Shown here: positions 1-6,808 of the stretch, one piece after another | Layout of the letters: each line of letters begins with the position of its first letter | Numbering within the stretch: position 1 is the first letter of the stretch | DNA from: Paracoccaceae bacterium | Lineage (GTDB): Bacteria > Pseudomonadota > Alphaproteobacteria > Rhodobacterales > Rhodobacteraceae | Assembly (NCBI GenBank): GCA_023254015.1 | Contig: JALQYS010000288.1 | Coordinates: forward strand, 1-13,680 | Length of the DNA stretch: 13,680 bases | Reading direction: 5' to 3' | Program-made: the position numbers and the translations under genes | Notes under the pieces: generated by a model | Seen by the model: only the letters and a program-made list of their open reading frames with translations | Told to the model about the DNA's origin: nothing | The model's database searches: none

Positions 1-367
1 CCACCTCATCGCCCACCGAAAGGCCGATGCGGGCGGCCTCGTCATCCAGCGCGGCGCGGTTCACAAGGCCAGCCAGCACCTGCCGGTCAATCCCCATGGC
101 GCGGGCATCCGACATCGACACCGGCGTGCCAAACTGGCGCGACAGGGCATTGACCTGGCCCTGCACCTCGCGGGCATAGTCGTTGGCGGTGATCTCCTGA
201 TCGCCCACCTTGCCGATGATCGAGGCCCTGCCGCCGAAATTCTCGACGCCAAAGCTGCCAAGGCCGGCGATCAGCATGGCCACCAGCGTCCAGACCATGA
301 TCCCGGCGCCGCGCTTTTTCTTGCGGGGGGTGTCGTCTTCGCTGGCGGCGTGGGGTGCTTTGGACAT
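1..367 (-). CDS. PpiD/SurA-type peptidyl-prolyl isomerase, N-terminal part
   Basis: Only the first 122 codons are in the window; the gene runs off the left edge. A short cytoplasmic leader with a basic cluster (RKKKR, about residues 15-19) is followed by one membrane segment (about 23-43). Then comes a periplasmic stretch with the motif GKVGDQEITANDYAREVQ (about 52-69), typical of the SurA-N-like chaperone domain of PpiD-family proteins. These proteins sit in the inner membrane facing the periplasm and help newly translocated outer-membrane and exported proteins to fold; a parvulin isomerase domain is expected in the missing part. The start is supported by an AGAGGG Shine-Dalgarno about 7 bases upstream. 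The 86-bp gap to the preceding gene contains a small stem (TGACCG/CGGTCA, 389-410) without a U tract, so no clear terminator. PpiD-like membership is seen in sequence; enzymatic activity cannot be judged from this fragment. Confidence 0.8.
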   Translation of the reverse strand, partial: MSKAPHAASEDDTPRKKKRGAGIMVWTLVAMLIAGLGSFGVENFGGRASIIGKVGDQEITANDYAREVQGQVNALSRQFGTPVSMSDARAMGIDRQVLAGLVNRAALDDEAARIGLSVGDEV

Positions 368-453
368 GGGGGTTCCCTCTGGGCGCTTTGACCGTCTGTC
401 TAAGCGGTCAGAGGCGGGGGGGCAAGATGCCCGGATGCCCGCGTGCGGCCGGG

Positions 454-2448
454 TCAGACCACCAGGAAGTCGGCCGCCGTCAGCGTCAGGCCCGCATCCA
501 GCCGGGCAAAGGCCTGCGCAAGGGCCGGACCGGCGCCGTCGCGGTCGTAAAGCAGGGCCCCGGTTGTGGTGTTGTAAAGGATCCGGTCGTCAAAATCGAC
601 CGCCTTGCCGGTGGCGTTGGCCGTGAATTTCGCGCTGCCGAGGCGGCCTTCGTGAAGGCCGATGAACGCGGCATTCTCCAGCACGATCAGGTCCTGCCGC
701 GGGTCGAAATCATGCACCAGATCGAAGTTCGCGCGCCCCGGGCGGGCGTCGAACACGAATTCGTCCGCCCCCTTGCCCCCCGTCAGCTCGTCAGCCCCGA
801 TGCCGCCGATCAGACGGTCGGCCCCCGGCCCGCCCCGCAGAATGTCATTGCCGCGATCCCCCCGCAGCATGTCCCAGGAGGCCCCGCCATCCAGCCGGTC
901 ATCGCCGCGTCCCCCGCGCAGGATGTCATCGCCGCGCCGGCCCGAAAGCCGGTCATTGCCATCCGCGCCCGTCAGATAGTCGCCCAGATCGGTGCCTGCG
1001 ATGGTGCGGCCCGCCGGCAGCGTCACCACAAGCTGCACAACCTCATAGGCGTCCAGCTTGAAATGCAGATCGCGTGGCGTGCCGAAATCCTTCAGCACGG
1101 TCCAGGTCGCCAGTGCCTCGGGGTCGTTGAAATACTCGACTGCGATGCTGCGGGTGCCGTCGTGATAGGCGCCGTCCGACGTGGACCGGTCGACGCCAAC
1201 CTTGACCGCCGTCAGGTCTGTATAGCTTGAAACGATGCGCGACAGGTCGAGATTGACGCTGATCGTCTCGTCGGTGCGCGACGAAAGATAGAACACAAAG
1301 CTGTTGTCGGTGGAATAGGCGTTCAACTCATAGTTGAGCCCGGCCTCGGTGGTCAGGTTGCTGTCCAGCCGTTCGGCCCCCGGCAACGTCTGCGCCATCA
1401 TCTGAAAGACCGCGCCGCGCGGTGTGATGCGCAACGCCCCGTCGGGCAGGCGGGTCAGCGAATCCAGAAGCCCCGTCTCTTGATGCTGGAAGGGCCAGAC
1501 CGTCGCGCCGTCCACCCCCATCCGAACCATGCTCTCGAACATCTCCAGCATCACCCCGGCCCCCTTGAGCCCGAACTGGCTGGGGTTGTTCAGCTTGTTG
1601 TTCCATTCGGTGATGTAAAACAGCTTGTCGTGAAAGCCGTTGGCTTCCCAGATCGCATAATCGACATCGATGAAGCGCAGCGCGCTGGAGCTGTAGGTAA
1701 AGTCATCCCCGGGCTCGGTATAGTAGTAATGCTCCAGCATGCCGTCGATCGCCGCCCGTGCCGCCGGATCGGTGATCTGGGCAAGGATATCCAGATTGGC
1801 CTGCATGACCTTCTGGTTCCAGCTGTAGCCGTAATAGGGCGAGCCCGGAGCGGCGTCGTCGAATTCGGTCGAATAGGGGCTGCCCATCTGCACCAGGATC
1901 TTGGGGCGCGAAACCACATCAGGCCCCAGTTCGGTGATCGCCTCGCGCACCACGCGCGCCAGGACATTGACCAGAACCCCGTATTCGACCGAGGTCATGC
2001 CCCCCAGTCCCCAATATTCGTTGCCCAGCTCGATCGCGTCGATCATGGCGGCGGCAAGGGCGGGGTCTCGCGTGGAGCCGGACAGCAAAAGCGCCTGCAC
2101 CCCCGCCTTGACGGCGGCAATCTTGTCCATATCAAGATCGCGCGGCGTCAGAATGTCACCATCCGTATCCGCCAGAAACAGGTTGCTCGTCAGCAGCGTC
2201 AGCGTCACCGGCATGCCGATTTCCTCCGCGACATGCAGGGCATCGGCGGTTGAAATGGAACTGTCGCCCGGATCGAAGGGCCCCAGGTCGACATCATAGG
2301 AAAACCGCATCGACCGCACGCCAAGGTCAAGCATCGGCTGGATATAGGCATGGGCATCGTCCGGGCCGCTCTGACGCTCCAGTTTTGCCCCGAACATCAG
2401 GTTCGAAACCGTGTTGCCTTTGGCAAAGCTGAAGGAAAGCCTGTCCAT
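454..2448 (-). CDS. Secreted GH-A-like glycosidase with RTX repeats
   Basis: Predicted extracellular glycoside hydrolase of 664 residues. Residues 1-350 look like a clan GH-A TIM barrel (GH39/GH51-like style). LGNEYWG (141-147) places the likely acid/base Glu144 at the end of a strand, and YITEWN (278-283) places the likely nucleophile Glu281. Residues about 350-475 look like the beta-sandwich that often follows such barrels. Residues 492-563 form eight RTX nonapeptides. Residues 564-664 resemble the serralysin-type C-terminal region (HDFDPRQDLIVL, DDRILYNTTTGALLYDRDG) used as a type I secretion signal. There is no N-terminal signal peptide, as expected for type I export, and no transporter genes are in the window. 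The start at 2448 is preferred over an in-frame ATG at 2670 because GGAG lies 6 bases upstream and the longer leader has no family character. Substrate unknown. Family assignment is by motif only. Confidence 0.78.
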   Translation of the reverse strand: MDRLSFSFAKGNTVSNLMFGAKLERQSGPDDAHAYIQPMLDLGVRSMRFSYDVDLGPFDPGDSSISTADALHVAEEIGMPVTLTLLTSNLFLADTDGDILTPRDLDMDKIAAVKAGVQALLLSGSTRDPALAAAMIDAIELGNEYWGLGGMTSVEYGVLVNVLARVVREAITELGPDVVSRPKILVQMGSPYSTEFDDAAPGSPYYGYSWNQKVMQANLDILAQITDPAARAAIDGMLEHYYYTEPGDDFTYSSSALRFIDVDYAIWEANGFHDKLFYITEWNNKLNNPSQFGLKGAGVMLEMFESMVRMGVDGATVWPFQHQETGLLDSLTRLPDGALRITPRGAVFQMMAQTLPGAERLDSNLTTEAGLNYELNAYSTDNSFVFYLSSRTDETISVNLDLSRIVSSYTDLTAVKVGVDRSTSDGAYHDGTRSIAVEYFNDPEALATWTVLKDFGTPRDLHFKLDAYEVVQLVVTLPAGRTIAGTDLGDYLTGADGNDRLSGRRGDDILRGGRGDDRLDGGASWDMLRGDRGNDILRGGPGADRLIGGIGADELTGGKGADEFVFDARPGRANFDLVHDFDPRQDLIVLENAAFIGLHEGRLGSAKFTANATGKAVDFDDRILYNTTTGALLYDRDGAGPALAQAFARLDAGLTLTAADFLVV
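760..975 (-). repeat. Eight RTX nonapeptide repeats (residues 492-563)
   Basis: Eight consecutive nine-residue units of the form L-x-G-G-x-G-x-D-x, for example LRGGPGADR and LTGGKGADE. They should fold as a calcium-filled beta-roll outside the cell. Unit 4 (LDGGASWDM, residues 519-527) lacks the second conserved glycine and is degenerate. The repeats also show as an imperfect 27-bp periodicity in the DNA. Confidence 0.9.
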
Positions 2449-2735
2449 GTCGTCTCCATCAAGACGAGCGTTCGGCTCCGGTATTCTGCAACCCGTGACT
2501 GCATTTCCTGGGGTGTCTTGCTCGCATGCGTTGGATATGGCGACAGGGTTTTTCCGCACAAGACAGGCTTGCGTGGCGCAATGTGATCTTGCGGGGCACT
2601 GTGTTTCTCTTTGGAGAGTGTTGCGTGCTTTCGCGTATCTTTCGCGGAAAAGCCGGCAAAATTCCGTCAAAAGCAGGGCTTGGCGGGAAAACGGACGGGC
2701 ATTCGATGAAAAAAGTTGTGCCCAGCCACCAGGGC
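2449..2735 (-). other. Long leader/intergenic region upstream of the RTX gene
   Basis: This stretch of nearly 290 bases lies between the RTX glycosidase start and the hairpin that closes the aminotransferase gene. It is less GC-rich than its surroundings, with several A and T runs (for example AAAAAA at 2709-2714, TTTTT at 2549-2553), which fits a promoter and regulatory leader for the RTX gene. I could not find a convincing -35/-10 pair; a TTGACG on the minus strand near 2665-2670 has no good -10 partner. The ORF continues in frame through the region to an ATG at 2670, but the residues look non-coding (many Arg, Cys and Ser, no family resemblance). No RNA gene is recognised. Confidence 0.4.
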
Positions 2736-2763
2736 CCCCGGCTGGACTTCAGACCAGCCGGGG
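2736..2763 (-). terminator. Perfect 10-bp GC-rich hairpin after the aminotransferase gene
   Basis: CCCCGGCTGG and CCAGCCGGGG pair perfectly around an 8-base loop, starting 7 bases past the aminotransferase stop codon. Position and strength suggest an intrinsic terminator or a 3'-end stabiliser for the fabI-to-aminotransferase operon. There is no immediate U tract: on the transcribed strand the run of six T occurs only about 20 bases further on (2709-2714). Confidence 0.65.
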
Positions 2764-2770
2764 AGCGATT

Positions 2771-3964
2771 TCAGGCGCGCCAGGCCGAAAGGCGGGCGAA
2801 CACCTCGGCTATGCCCGTGGCGTCGACATTGGCAAAGGCGATGCGGATCTGGCGCTTGCCGTCCTCGGACCCTTCGGGCTGAAACATGGTGCCGGGCAGC
2901 ATCAACAGCCCCGCCTCTGACACCAGCCGCTTGCACAAGGCATCCGAGGCGATGTCGAAAGGATGCTCGACATAGGCGAAATAGGCGCCGCAGCCCAGAA
3001 GCTTCCAGTCCGGCAGGGCCGAAAAGCCGCCCACCATCGCGGCGCGGCGGGCAAGGATCTCGGCCCGTTCGCCCGCGACCCATTGCGACAGGTTCCGCAT
3101 GCCCCAAAGCGCAGCGATCTGGCCCAGCTGGCTGGGGCAGATGGCCACAGTGTCGAGGAACTTTTCAATCTCGGCCAGCCGGTCGGCCCCGGCCACCACC
3201 GCGCCCACCCGGTGGCCGGTCAGCCGGTAGGTCTTGGAGAAACTGTAAAGATGGATGAAGTCGCGCGCCCAGTCGGGGTCGGTGAACAGGTCATGCGGGC
3301 GGCCCCCGCCTTGACCGGAGTGGCGGCTGTCGAAATCGCGGTAGGTTTCATCGACGATCAGCGCAATCCCGCGCGACCGGGCCAAGGCGTGAAACTCGGC
3401 CAGCGTCTGGGCCGGATATTCCGACCCGCCGGGATTGTTGGGGCTGACCAAGACGATGGCGCGGGTGCGGGGGGTGATGAGCCGCGCAGCGTCGGCGGCC
3501 ACCGGGATCAGGCCTTGGCCTGCGGGCAGGGGAACGGTGCGAACGCCCTGCATGTCTAGCCACATCTTGTGGTTGAAATACCAGGGCGTCGGCAGGATCA
3601 CCTCATCGCCGGCGCCGGCCAGGGTGGACATCACGGCGCAGAAGGCCTGGTTGCACCCTTGGGTAATCGCCACCTGTTCGGGTGCGATCTGGCCGCCATA
3701 GGCCGCTGACCACTGGCTGGCGATCTCGGCGCGCAGGGCGGGAAGGCCCAGGACCGGGCCGTAAAGATGGGCATCGGGGTTGTTCAGCGCCGCTTCGGCC
3801 ACCGCCTGCCGCAGGGCCAACGGCGGGCTGTCGACCGGGGCGGCCTGACTGATGTTGATGAGCGGACGCTCGGGCGGGAAGGTGACGCCCTGCAGCCAGC
3901 GCCGCGCCTCCATCACCGGGGGCGGAAAGGTGGCAGCCATGGCGGGGTTCAGCGGATGGGTCAT
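2771..3964 (-). CDS. PLP-dependent class I/II aminotransferase
   Basis: A 397-residue fold-type I aminotransferase that should move an amino group between an amino acid and a 2-oxo acid in the cytoplasm. Visible landmarks are YGPVLGLPALR (68-78), SPNNPGG (174-180) whose second Asn should contact PLP, VDETY (204-208) with Asp205 for the pyridine nitrogen, SFSKTYRLTGHRVG (241-254) with Lys244 as the Schiff-base lysine, and RQIRIAFA (371-378) with Arg374 for the substrate carboxylate. Length is normal for the family. The start at 3964 is chosen over an ATG at 4018 because the extra residues come from an intergenic repeat element, and a GAGG lies upstream. It follows gpt after 99 bp in the same direction and is probably the last gene of the operon. 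Aspartate/aromatic-type specificity is likely but the substrate cannot be read from sequence. Confidence 0.9.
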   Translation of the reverse strand: MTHPLNPAMAATFPPPVMEARRWLQGVTFPPERPLINISQAAPVDSPPLALRQAVAEAALNNPDAHLYGPVLGLPALRAEIASQWSAAYGGQIAPEQVAITQGCNQAFCAVMSTLAGAGDEVILPTPWYFNHKMWLDMQGVRTVPLPAGQGLIPVAADAARLITPRTRAIVLVSPNNPGGSEYPAQTLAEFHALARSRGIALIVDETYRDFDSRHSGQGGGRPHDLFTDPDWARDFIHLYSFSKTYRLTGHRVGAVVAGADRLAEIEKFLDTVAICPSQLGQIAALWGMRNLSQWVAGERAEILARRAAMVGGFSALPDWKLLGCGAYFAYVEHPFDIASDALCKRLVSEAGLLMLPGTMFQPEGSEDGKRQIRIAFANVDATGIAEVFARLSAWRA

Positions 3965-3980
3965 CTTCGGCCTCTGCTCA

Positions 3981-4049
3981 TCGTCGGCTTCGCCGCACTT
4001 CGCGGCAGGAACGGGCACCCCGACGAGAAGCCGAAGGCGCCCGAGGAGG
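3981..4049 (-). repeat. Intergenic palindromic repeat, copy A
   Basis: This occupies most of the 99-bp gpt/aminotransferase gap. An outer stem TCGTCGG (3981-3987) / CCGACGA (4020-4026) encloses an inner stem GCCGC (3992-3996) / GCGGC (4002-4006). The 32 bases at 4018-4049, read on the minus strand, match 10919-10950 on the plus strand at 31 of 32 positions. Both copies lie in gaps just after a stop codon, which points to a dispersed REP-like or small mobile hairpin element. In an operon mRNA it could act as a processing or attenuation site between gpt and the aminotransferase gene. Confidence 0.7.
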
Positions 4050-4063
4050 GTCGTCTGGCGCGC

Positions 4064-4585
4064 TTAATCCTTGCCGCGGAAGGGCTGCACATATTGCAGC
4101 GCCATATCCCAAGGAAAGAAGATCCAGGTGTCCTGGCTGACCTCGGTGATATAGCTGTCGACCTGAGGCTTGCCGCTGGGCTTGGCATAGACCGTGGCGA
4201 AATGCGCCTTGGGATACAGGCTGCGCACCAGTTCCAGCGTCTTGCCGCTGTCGACCAGATCATCGACGATCAGGATGCCGGTGCCATCGCCCATCAGCTC
4301 GGTCTGCGGCGATTTGGTCACCTGCGCCTCCGAGCGCTGATCGGCCGCCCCGCCGCCCGAGTGGTAGGACTTGACCGAAATCGTGTCGACCACGCGGATG
4401 TCGAGTTCACGCGAGACGATCATCGCCGGCACCAGCCCGCCGCGGGTGATCCCGACCACGGCCTTCCAGCTGCCGCCCTCGCCCGGGCCCTTGCCATCCA
4501 GCCGCCAGGCCAGCGCCCGGGCATCGCGGTGGATCTGGTCCCACGAGACGTGGAACCCTTTTTCATGTGGCAGGCGATCGGTCAT
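4064..4585 (-). CDS. gpt: Xanthine-guanine phosphoribosyltransferase
   Basis: A 173-residue type I phosphoribosyltransferase that transfers the ribose-5-phosphate group of PRPP to guanine, xanthine or hypoxanthine (purine salvage, cytoplasm or inner membrane face). The PRPP loop ILIVDDLVDSGKT is at 104-116, ITRGGLVPA at 46-54, and VSQDTWIFFPWDM at 149-161 with Trp154 in the place of the base-stacking Trp of the E. coli enzyme. These segments are co-linear with E. coli Gpt; a stretch rich in Gly and Ala (about 76-82) makes the flexible region slightly longer. GGGAG lies about 9 bases before the ATG. It lies 30 bp after the upstream LysE-type gene, so co-transcription is likely. Confidence 0.93.
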   Translation of the reverse strand: MTDRLPHEKGFHVSWDQIHRDARALAWRLDGKGPGEGGSWKAVVGITRGGLVPAMIVSRELDIRVVDTISVKSYHSGGGAADQRSEAQVTKSPQTELMGDGTGILIVDDLVDSGKTLELVRSLYPKAHFATVYAKPSGKPQVDSYITEVSQDTWIFFPWDMALQYVQPFRGKD

Positions 4586-4615
4586 GTTGCGTGCTCCCGC
4601 GGTAGGACTGTCAGG

Positions 4616-5233
4616 TCAGGGTTGGGTGGCCAGCCGCAGGCCAAGCGCCACCATGGCGCCGCCGAACAGCCGGTCGATGGCCGTCTTGGCCCGGGCATAG
4701 GTCTGGCGGACAGGGCCGCGCGAAAACACCAGCCCCACCAGCGCGAACCAGAGGAATTCATTGGCCAGCACCATGGCCAGAAGGCCGCCAAGCACCGGCC
4801 AGCCCGTTCCGGCCGGCACCAGCGCGGCAAAGACCGCGCCAAAGAACAGCGCCGTCTTGGGGTTCGAGGCCTGGGTCAGCAGCGCCAGCCGCAGCGCCGA
4901 ACGGGCCGAACGCGGCATCGCACCGGCCGCGACCTCGGGCAACGGGGCGCGCGCATGACGCCAGCCCTGCAGGCCGATCCAGATCAGGAACAGCCCGCCG
5001 CCGATCTTCATCGCCAGCATGGCCGAGGGCAGAAGTTGGAACAACAGGCCAAGGCCCGTCAGCGCCGCCAGCGCCCAGAGCGCTCCGCCGATCCCGACGC
5101 CAAAGGCATAGACCAAAGACACCCGCAGTCCTTCGACGGCTGCCAAGCGAAGCGCCACCGCAAAGGTCGGGCCGGGGCTTGCCACGGCCGCGAGGTGCAG
5201 CGCCCAGAGCGAAACCAGTGCGGCAAGGGTCAT
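4616..5233 (-). CDS. LysE/RhtB-family amino acid exporter 1
   Basis: A 205-residue inner-membrane protein of the LysE/RhtB superfamily, whose members export amino acids or related small molecules using the proton gradient. About six hydrophobic segments are visible, with the family motif ASPGPTF at 18-24, the central QASNPKTALFF at 121-131 and the C-terminal DRLFGGAMVALGLRL at 187-201. The chosen ATG at 5233 has AGGAAGGA upstream; a longer open frame reaching 5650 is only the antisense-like shadow of the next gene. It starts 17 bp after the preceding LysE-type gene and has the same length and motif spacing, which suggests tandem duplication and divergence. The substrate is unknown. Confidence 0.9.
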   Translation of the reverse strand: MTLAALVSLWALHLAAVASPGPTFAVALRLAAVEGLRVSLVYAFGVGIGGALWALAALTGLGLLFQLLPSAMLAMKIGGGLFLIWIGLQGWRHARAPLPEVAAGAMPRSARSALRLALLTQASNPKTALFFGAVFAALVPAGTGWPVLGGLLAMVLANEFLWFALVGLVFSRGPVRQTYARAKTAIDRLFGGAMVALGLRLATQP

Positions 5234-5250
5234 CGGGCGCGTGTCCTTCC

Positions 5251-5865
5251 TCAGGTGGCGACGATCTTGACCCCCAGAAGCGCCAGCGCGCCCCCGAACG
5301 AGCGGTCGATCACGGTTTTCAGGCTGATATAGCGCGCTCTTGTGCGCTCGGCTGCAAAAATCCGCGCGACAAGGCTGTTCCACAGCGTCTCGGCGGTGAA
5401 GATCACCCCAAGCAGCAGGCCCAGCACCCAGAACGGCGTGCCCTCCTGCAGCGTGCCCAGAAAGATCGAGGACATGACCACCACCGCCTTGGGGTTGGCC
5501 AGATTGGTCCAAAGACCCAGCCGATAGGCCGCCAGGGCCGAACGCGGCACCGGGCGGCTGTCCTCGGTCATGAAAGGCTTCGGCGCGTTGCGCCACAGGT
5601 TCCAGCCCATCCACAGAAGATAGCCTGCCCCGCCGATCTTCAGCGCCCATAGAAGCGAGGGCGCCGCGGCAAAGATCAGGTTCAGCCCGAACATTGCCGC
5701 CAGCGCCCAGAACATCGCCCCTGTCGCGATCCCCATGGCCAGCATCACGCCGGTGCGCGCCCCTTCGGTCAACCCGGTTCGCGCCGCCATCAGCACCGCA
5801 GGCCCCGGCGAGATGGCCGCGAAGGTCACCAATCCTGCAAAGGTCAGAAAGGCGCCGGGGGTCAT
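5251..5865 (-). CDS. LysE/RhtB-family amino acid exporter 2
   Basis: A 204-residue membrane exporter of the same superfamily as its neighbour. ISPGPAV is at 18-24, LANPKAVVV at 122-130 and DRSFGGALALLGVK at 187-200, so all three landmarks fall at the same residue numbers as in the downstream paralogue. About six membrane segments are visible. The start codon lies 10 bp after the fabI stop, and the only plausible ribosome-binding sequence (AAGGACTGAG) overlaps the end of fabI, so translation is probably coupled to fabI. Physiological substrate unknown. Confidence 0.9.
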   Translation of the reverse strand: MTPGAFLTFAGLVTFAAISPGPAVLMAARTGLTEGARTGVMLAMGIATGAMFWALAAMFGLNLIFAAAPSLLWALKIGGAGYLLWMGWNLWRNAPKPFMTEDSRPVPRSALAAYRLGLWTNLANPKAVVVMSSIFLGTLQEGTPFWVLGLLLGVIFTAETLWNSLVARIFAAERTRARYISLKTVIDRSFGGALALLGVKIVAT

Positions 5866-5875
5866 GGCGTGGGGC

Positions 5876-6697
5876 TCAGTCCTTGCGGCCGGTCACGACG
5901 TCGATGTCGGGGGCGTCCACCGCCTTCATGCCCACCACATGATAGCCTGCGTCCACATGCAGGTTCTCGCCCGTGGTGCCGCTGCCAAGATCGGACAAAA
6001 GATAGAGCGCGGCCTTGCCCACTTCGTCCTGCGTCACGTTGCGGCGCAGCGGCGAGTTCAGCTCGTTCCACTTCATGATGTAGCGGAAATCGCCGATGCC
6101 CGAGGCGGCAAGGGTCTTGATCGGGCCTGCGGAAATTGCGTTCACGCGGATGCCGTCCTTGCCCAGATCTTCGGCCAGATACTTGACCGAAGCCTCAAGC
6201 CCGGCCTTGGCCACGCCCATCACATTGTAATGCGGCATGACCTTTTCGGCGCCGTAATAGGTCAGCGTCAGCAGGCTGCCGCCCGGTTCCATCATGGCGG
6301 CGGCGCGCTGGCAGACGGCGGTAAAGCTGTAGACCGAAATGTCCATCGTCATCAGGAAGTTCTGACGCGAGGTGTCCACGTAACGGCCGCGGAGCTCGTT
6401 CTTGTCGGAAAAGCCGATGGCATGGACCAGAAAGTCGATCTTGCCCCATTTTTCGGCCAGCGCCGCGAAAAGCGCGTCCATCGACGCCTCATCCGTCACG
6501 TCGCATTCGACAAAGGTGTTCATCCCGATCGAGGCCGCCAGCGGTTCCACCCGCTTTTTCAACGCCTCGCCCTGATAGGAGAAGGCGATCTCGGCGCCCT
6601 GTGCGGCCAGCTGCTGGGCGATGCCCCAGGCAATGGATTTGTCATTGGCCAGCCCCATGATGAGGCCACGCTTTCCCGCCATAAGTCCGGTTGACAT
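5876..6697 (-). CDS. fabI: Enoyl-[acyl-carrier-protein] reductase (NADH)
   Basis: A 273-residue short-chain dehydrogenase-type enoyl-ACP reductase that carries out the last reductive step of each type II fatty acid elongation cycle. The cofactor-binding start KRGLIMGLANDKSIAWGIA (9-27) is the FabI version of the glycine motif. CDVTDE (65-70) and VHAIGF (91-96) follow. The active-site tyrosine and lysine are Tyr157 and Lys164 in YNVMGVAKAGLEA, with Tyr147 in TYYGAE as the second conserved tyrosine. Length and motif spacing match E. coli FabI. GAGGACGA precedes the ATG. It is the first gene of a minus-strand operon with two LysE-type exporters, gpt and an aminotransferase, and is divergent from pdxH. 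Confidence 0.96.
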   Translation of the reverse strand: MSTGLMAGKRGLIMGLANDKSIAWGIAQQLAAQGAEIAFSYQGEALKKRVEPLAASIGMNTFVECDVTDEASMDALFAALAEKWGKIDFLVHAIGFSDKNELRGRYVDTSRQNFLMTMDISVYSFTAVCQRAAAMMEPGGSLLTLTYYGAEKVMPHYNVMGVAKAGLEASVKYLAEDLGKDGIRVNAISAGPIKTLAASGIGDFRYIMKWNELNSPLRRNVTQDEVGKAALYLLSDLGSGTTGENLHVDAGYHVVGMKAVDAPDIDVVTGRKD

Positions 6698-6808
6698 TCG
6701 GTCGTCCTCGCCCACCCTTGATTGTGAAGGTGACGAATAGGCGAAACCCCGCCCTCCCGCAAGGGCAGGCGGGTTCCGCTGCGTCAGGATGAAGAGGATG
6801 ATCCGAAG
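6698..6808. promoter_or_regulatory. fabI/pdxH divergent promoter region with strong hairpin
   Basis: These 111 bp must hold the promoters of two divergent genes. A weak candidate for fabI on the minus strand is TTGCGG, 17 bp, TATTCG (3 of 6 matches in each box); no clear pdxH promoter is seen. The hairpin CCCGCC (6748-6753) / GGCGGG (6768-6773) encloses CCC-GCAA-GGG, giving two stacked stems capped by a GCAA loop. It would lie in the pdxH leader if transcription starts upstream of it. No FabR/FadR-type operator is recognised. Confidence 0.4.

Noticed and set aside
760..975. Regularly spaced DNA repeats suggestive of a CRISPR or tandem repeat array
   Set aside because: The 27-bp period is imperfect and encodes RTX nonapeptides in a long open frame.
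355..1230. 291-codon plus-strand frame opposite the RTX region
   Set aside because: Its apparent repeats mirror the RTX repeats on the other strand; no ribosome-binding site or domain.
3767..5332. 521-codon open frame on the plus strand
   Set aside because: Antisense to the aminotransferase, gpt and LysE genes. Low-complexity Arg/Gln/His-rich product; the minus-strand genes have clear motifs and ribosome-binding sites.
4616..5650. 344-residue version of the first LysE-type gene
   Set aside because: The extra N-terminal part is a wrong-frame reading through the second LysE gene; the real start at 5233 has a good ribosome-binding site and begins in the family-typical way.
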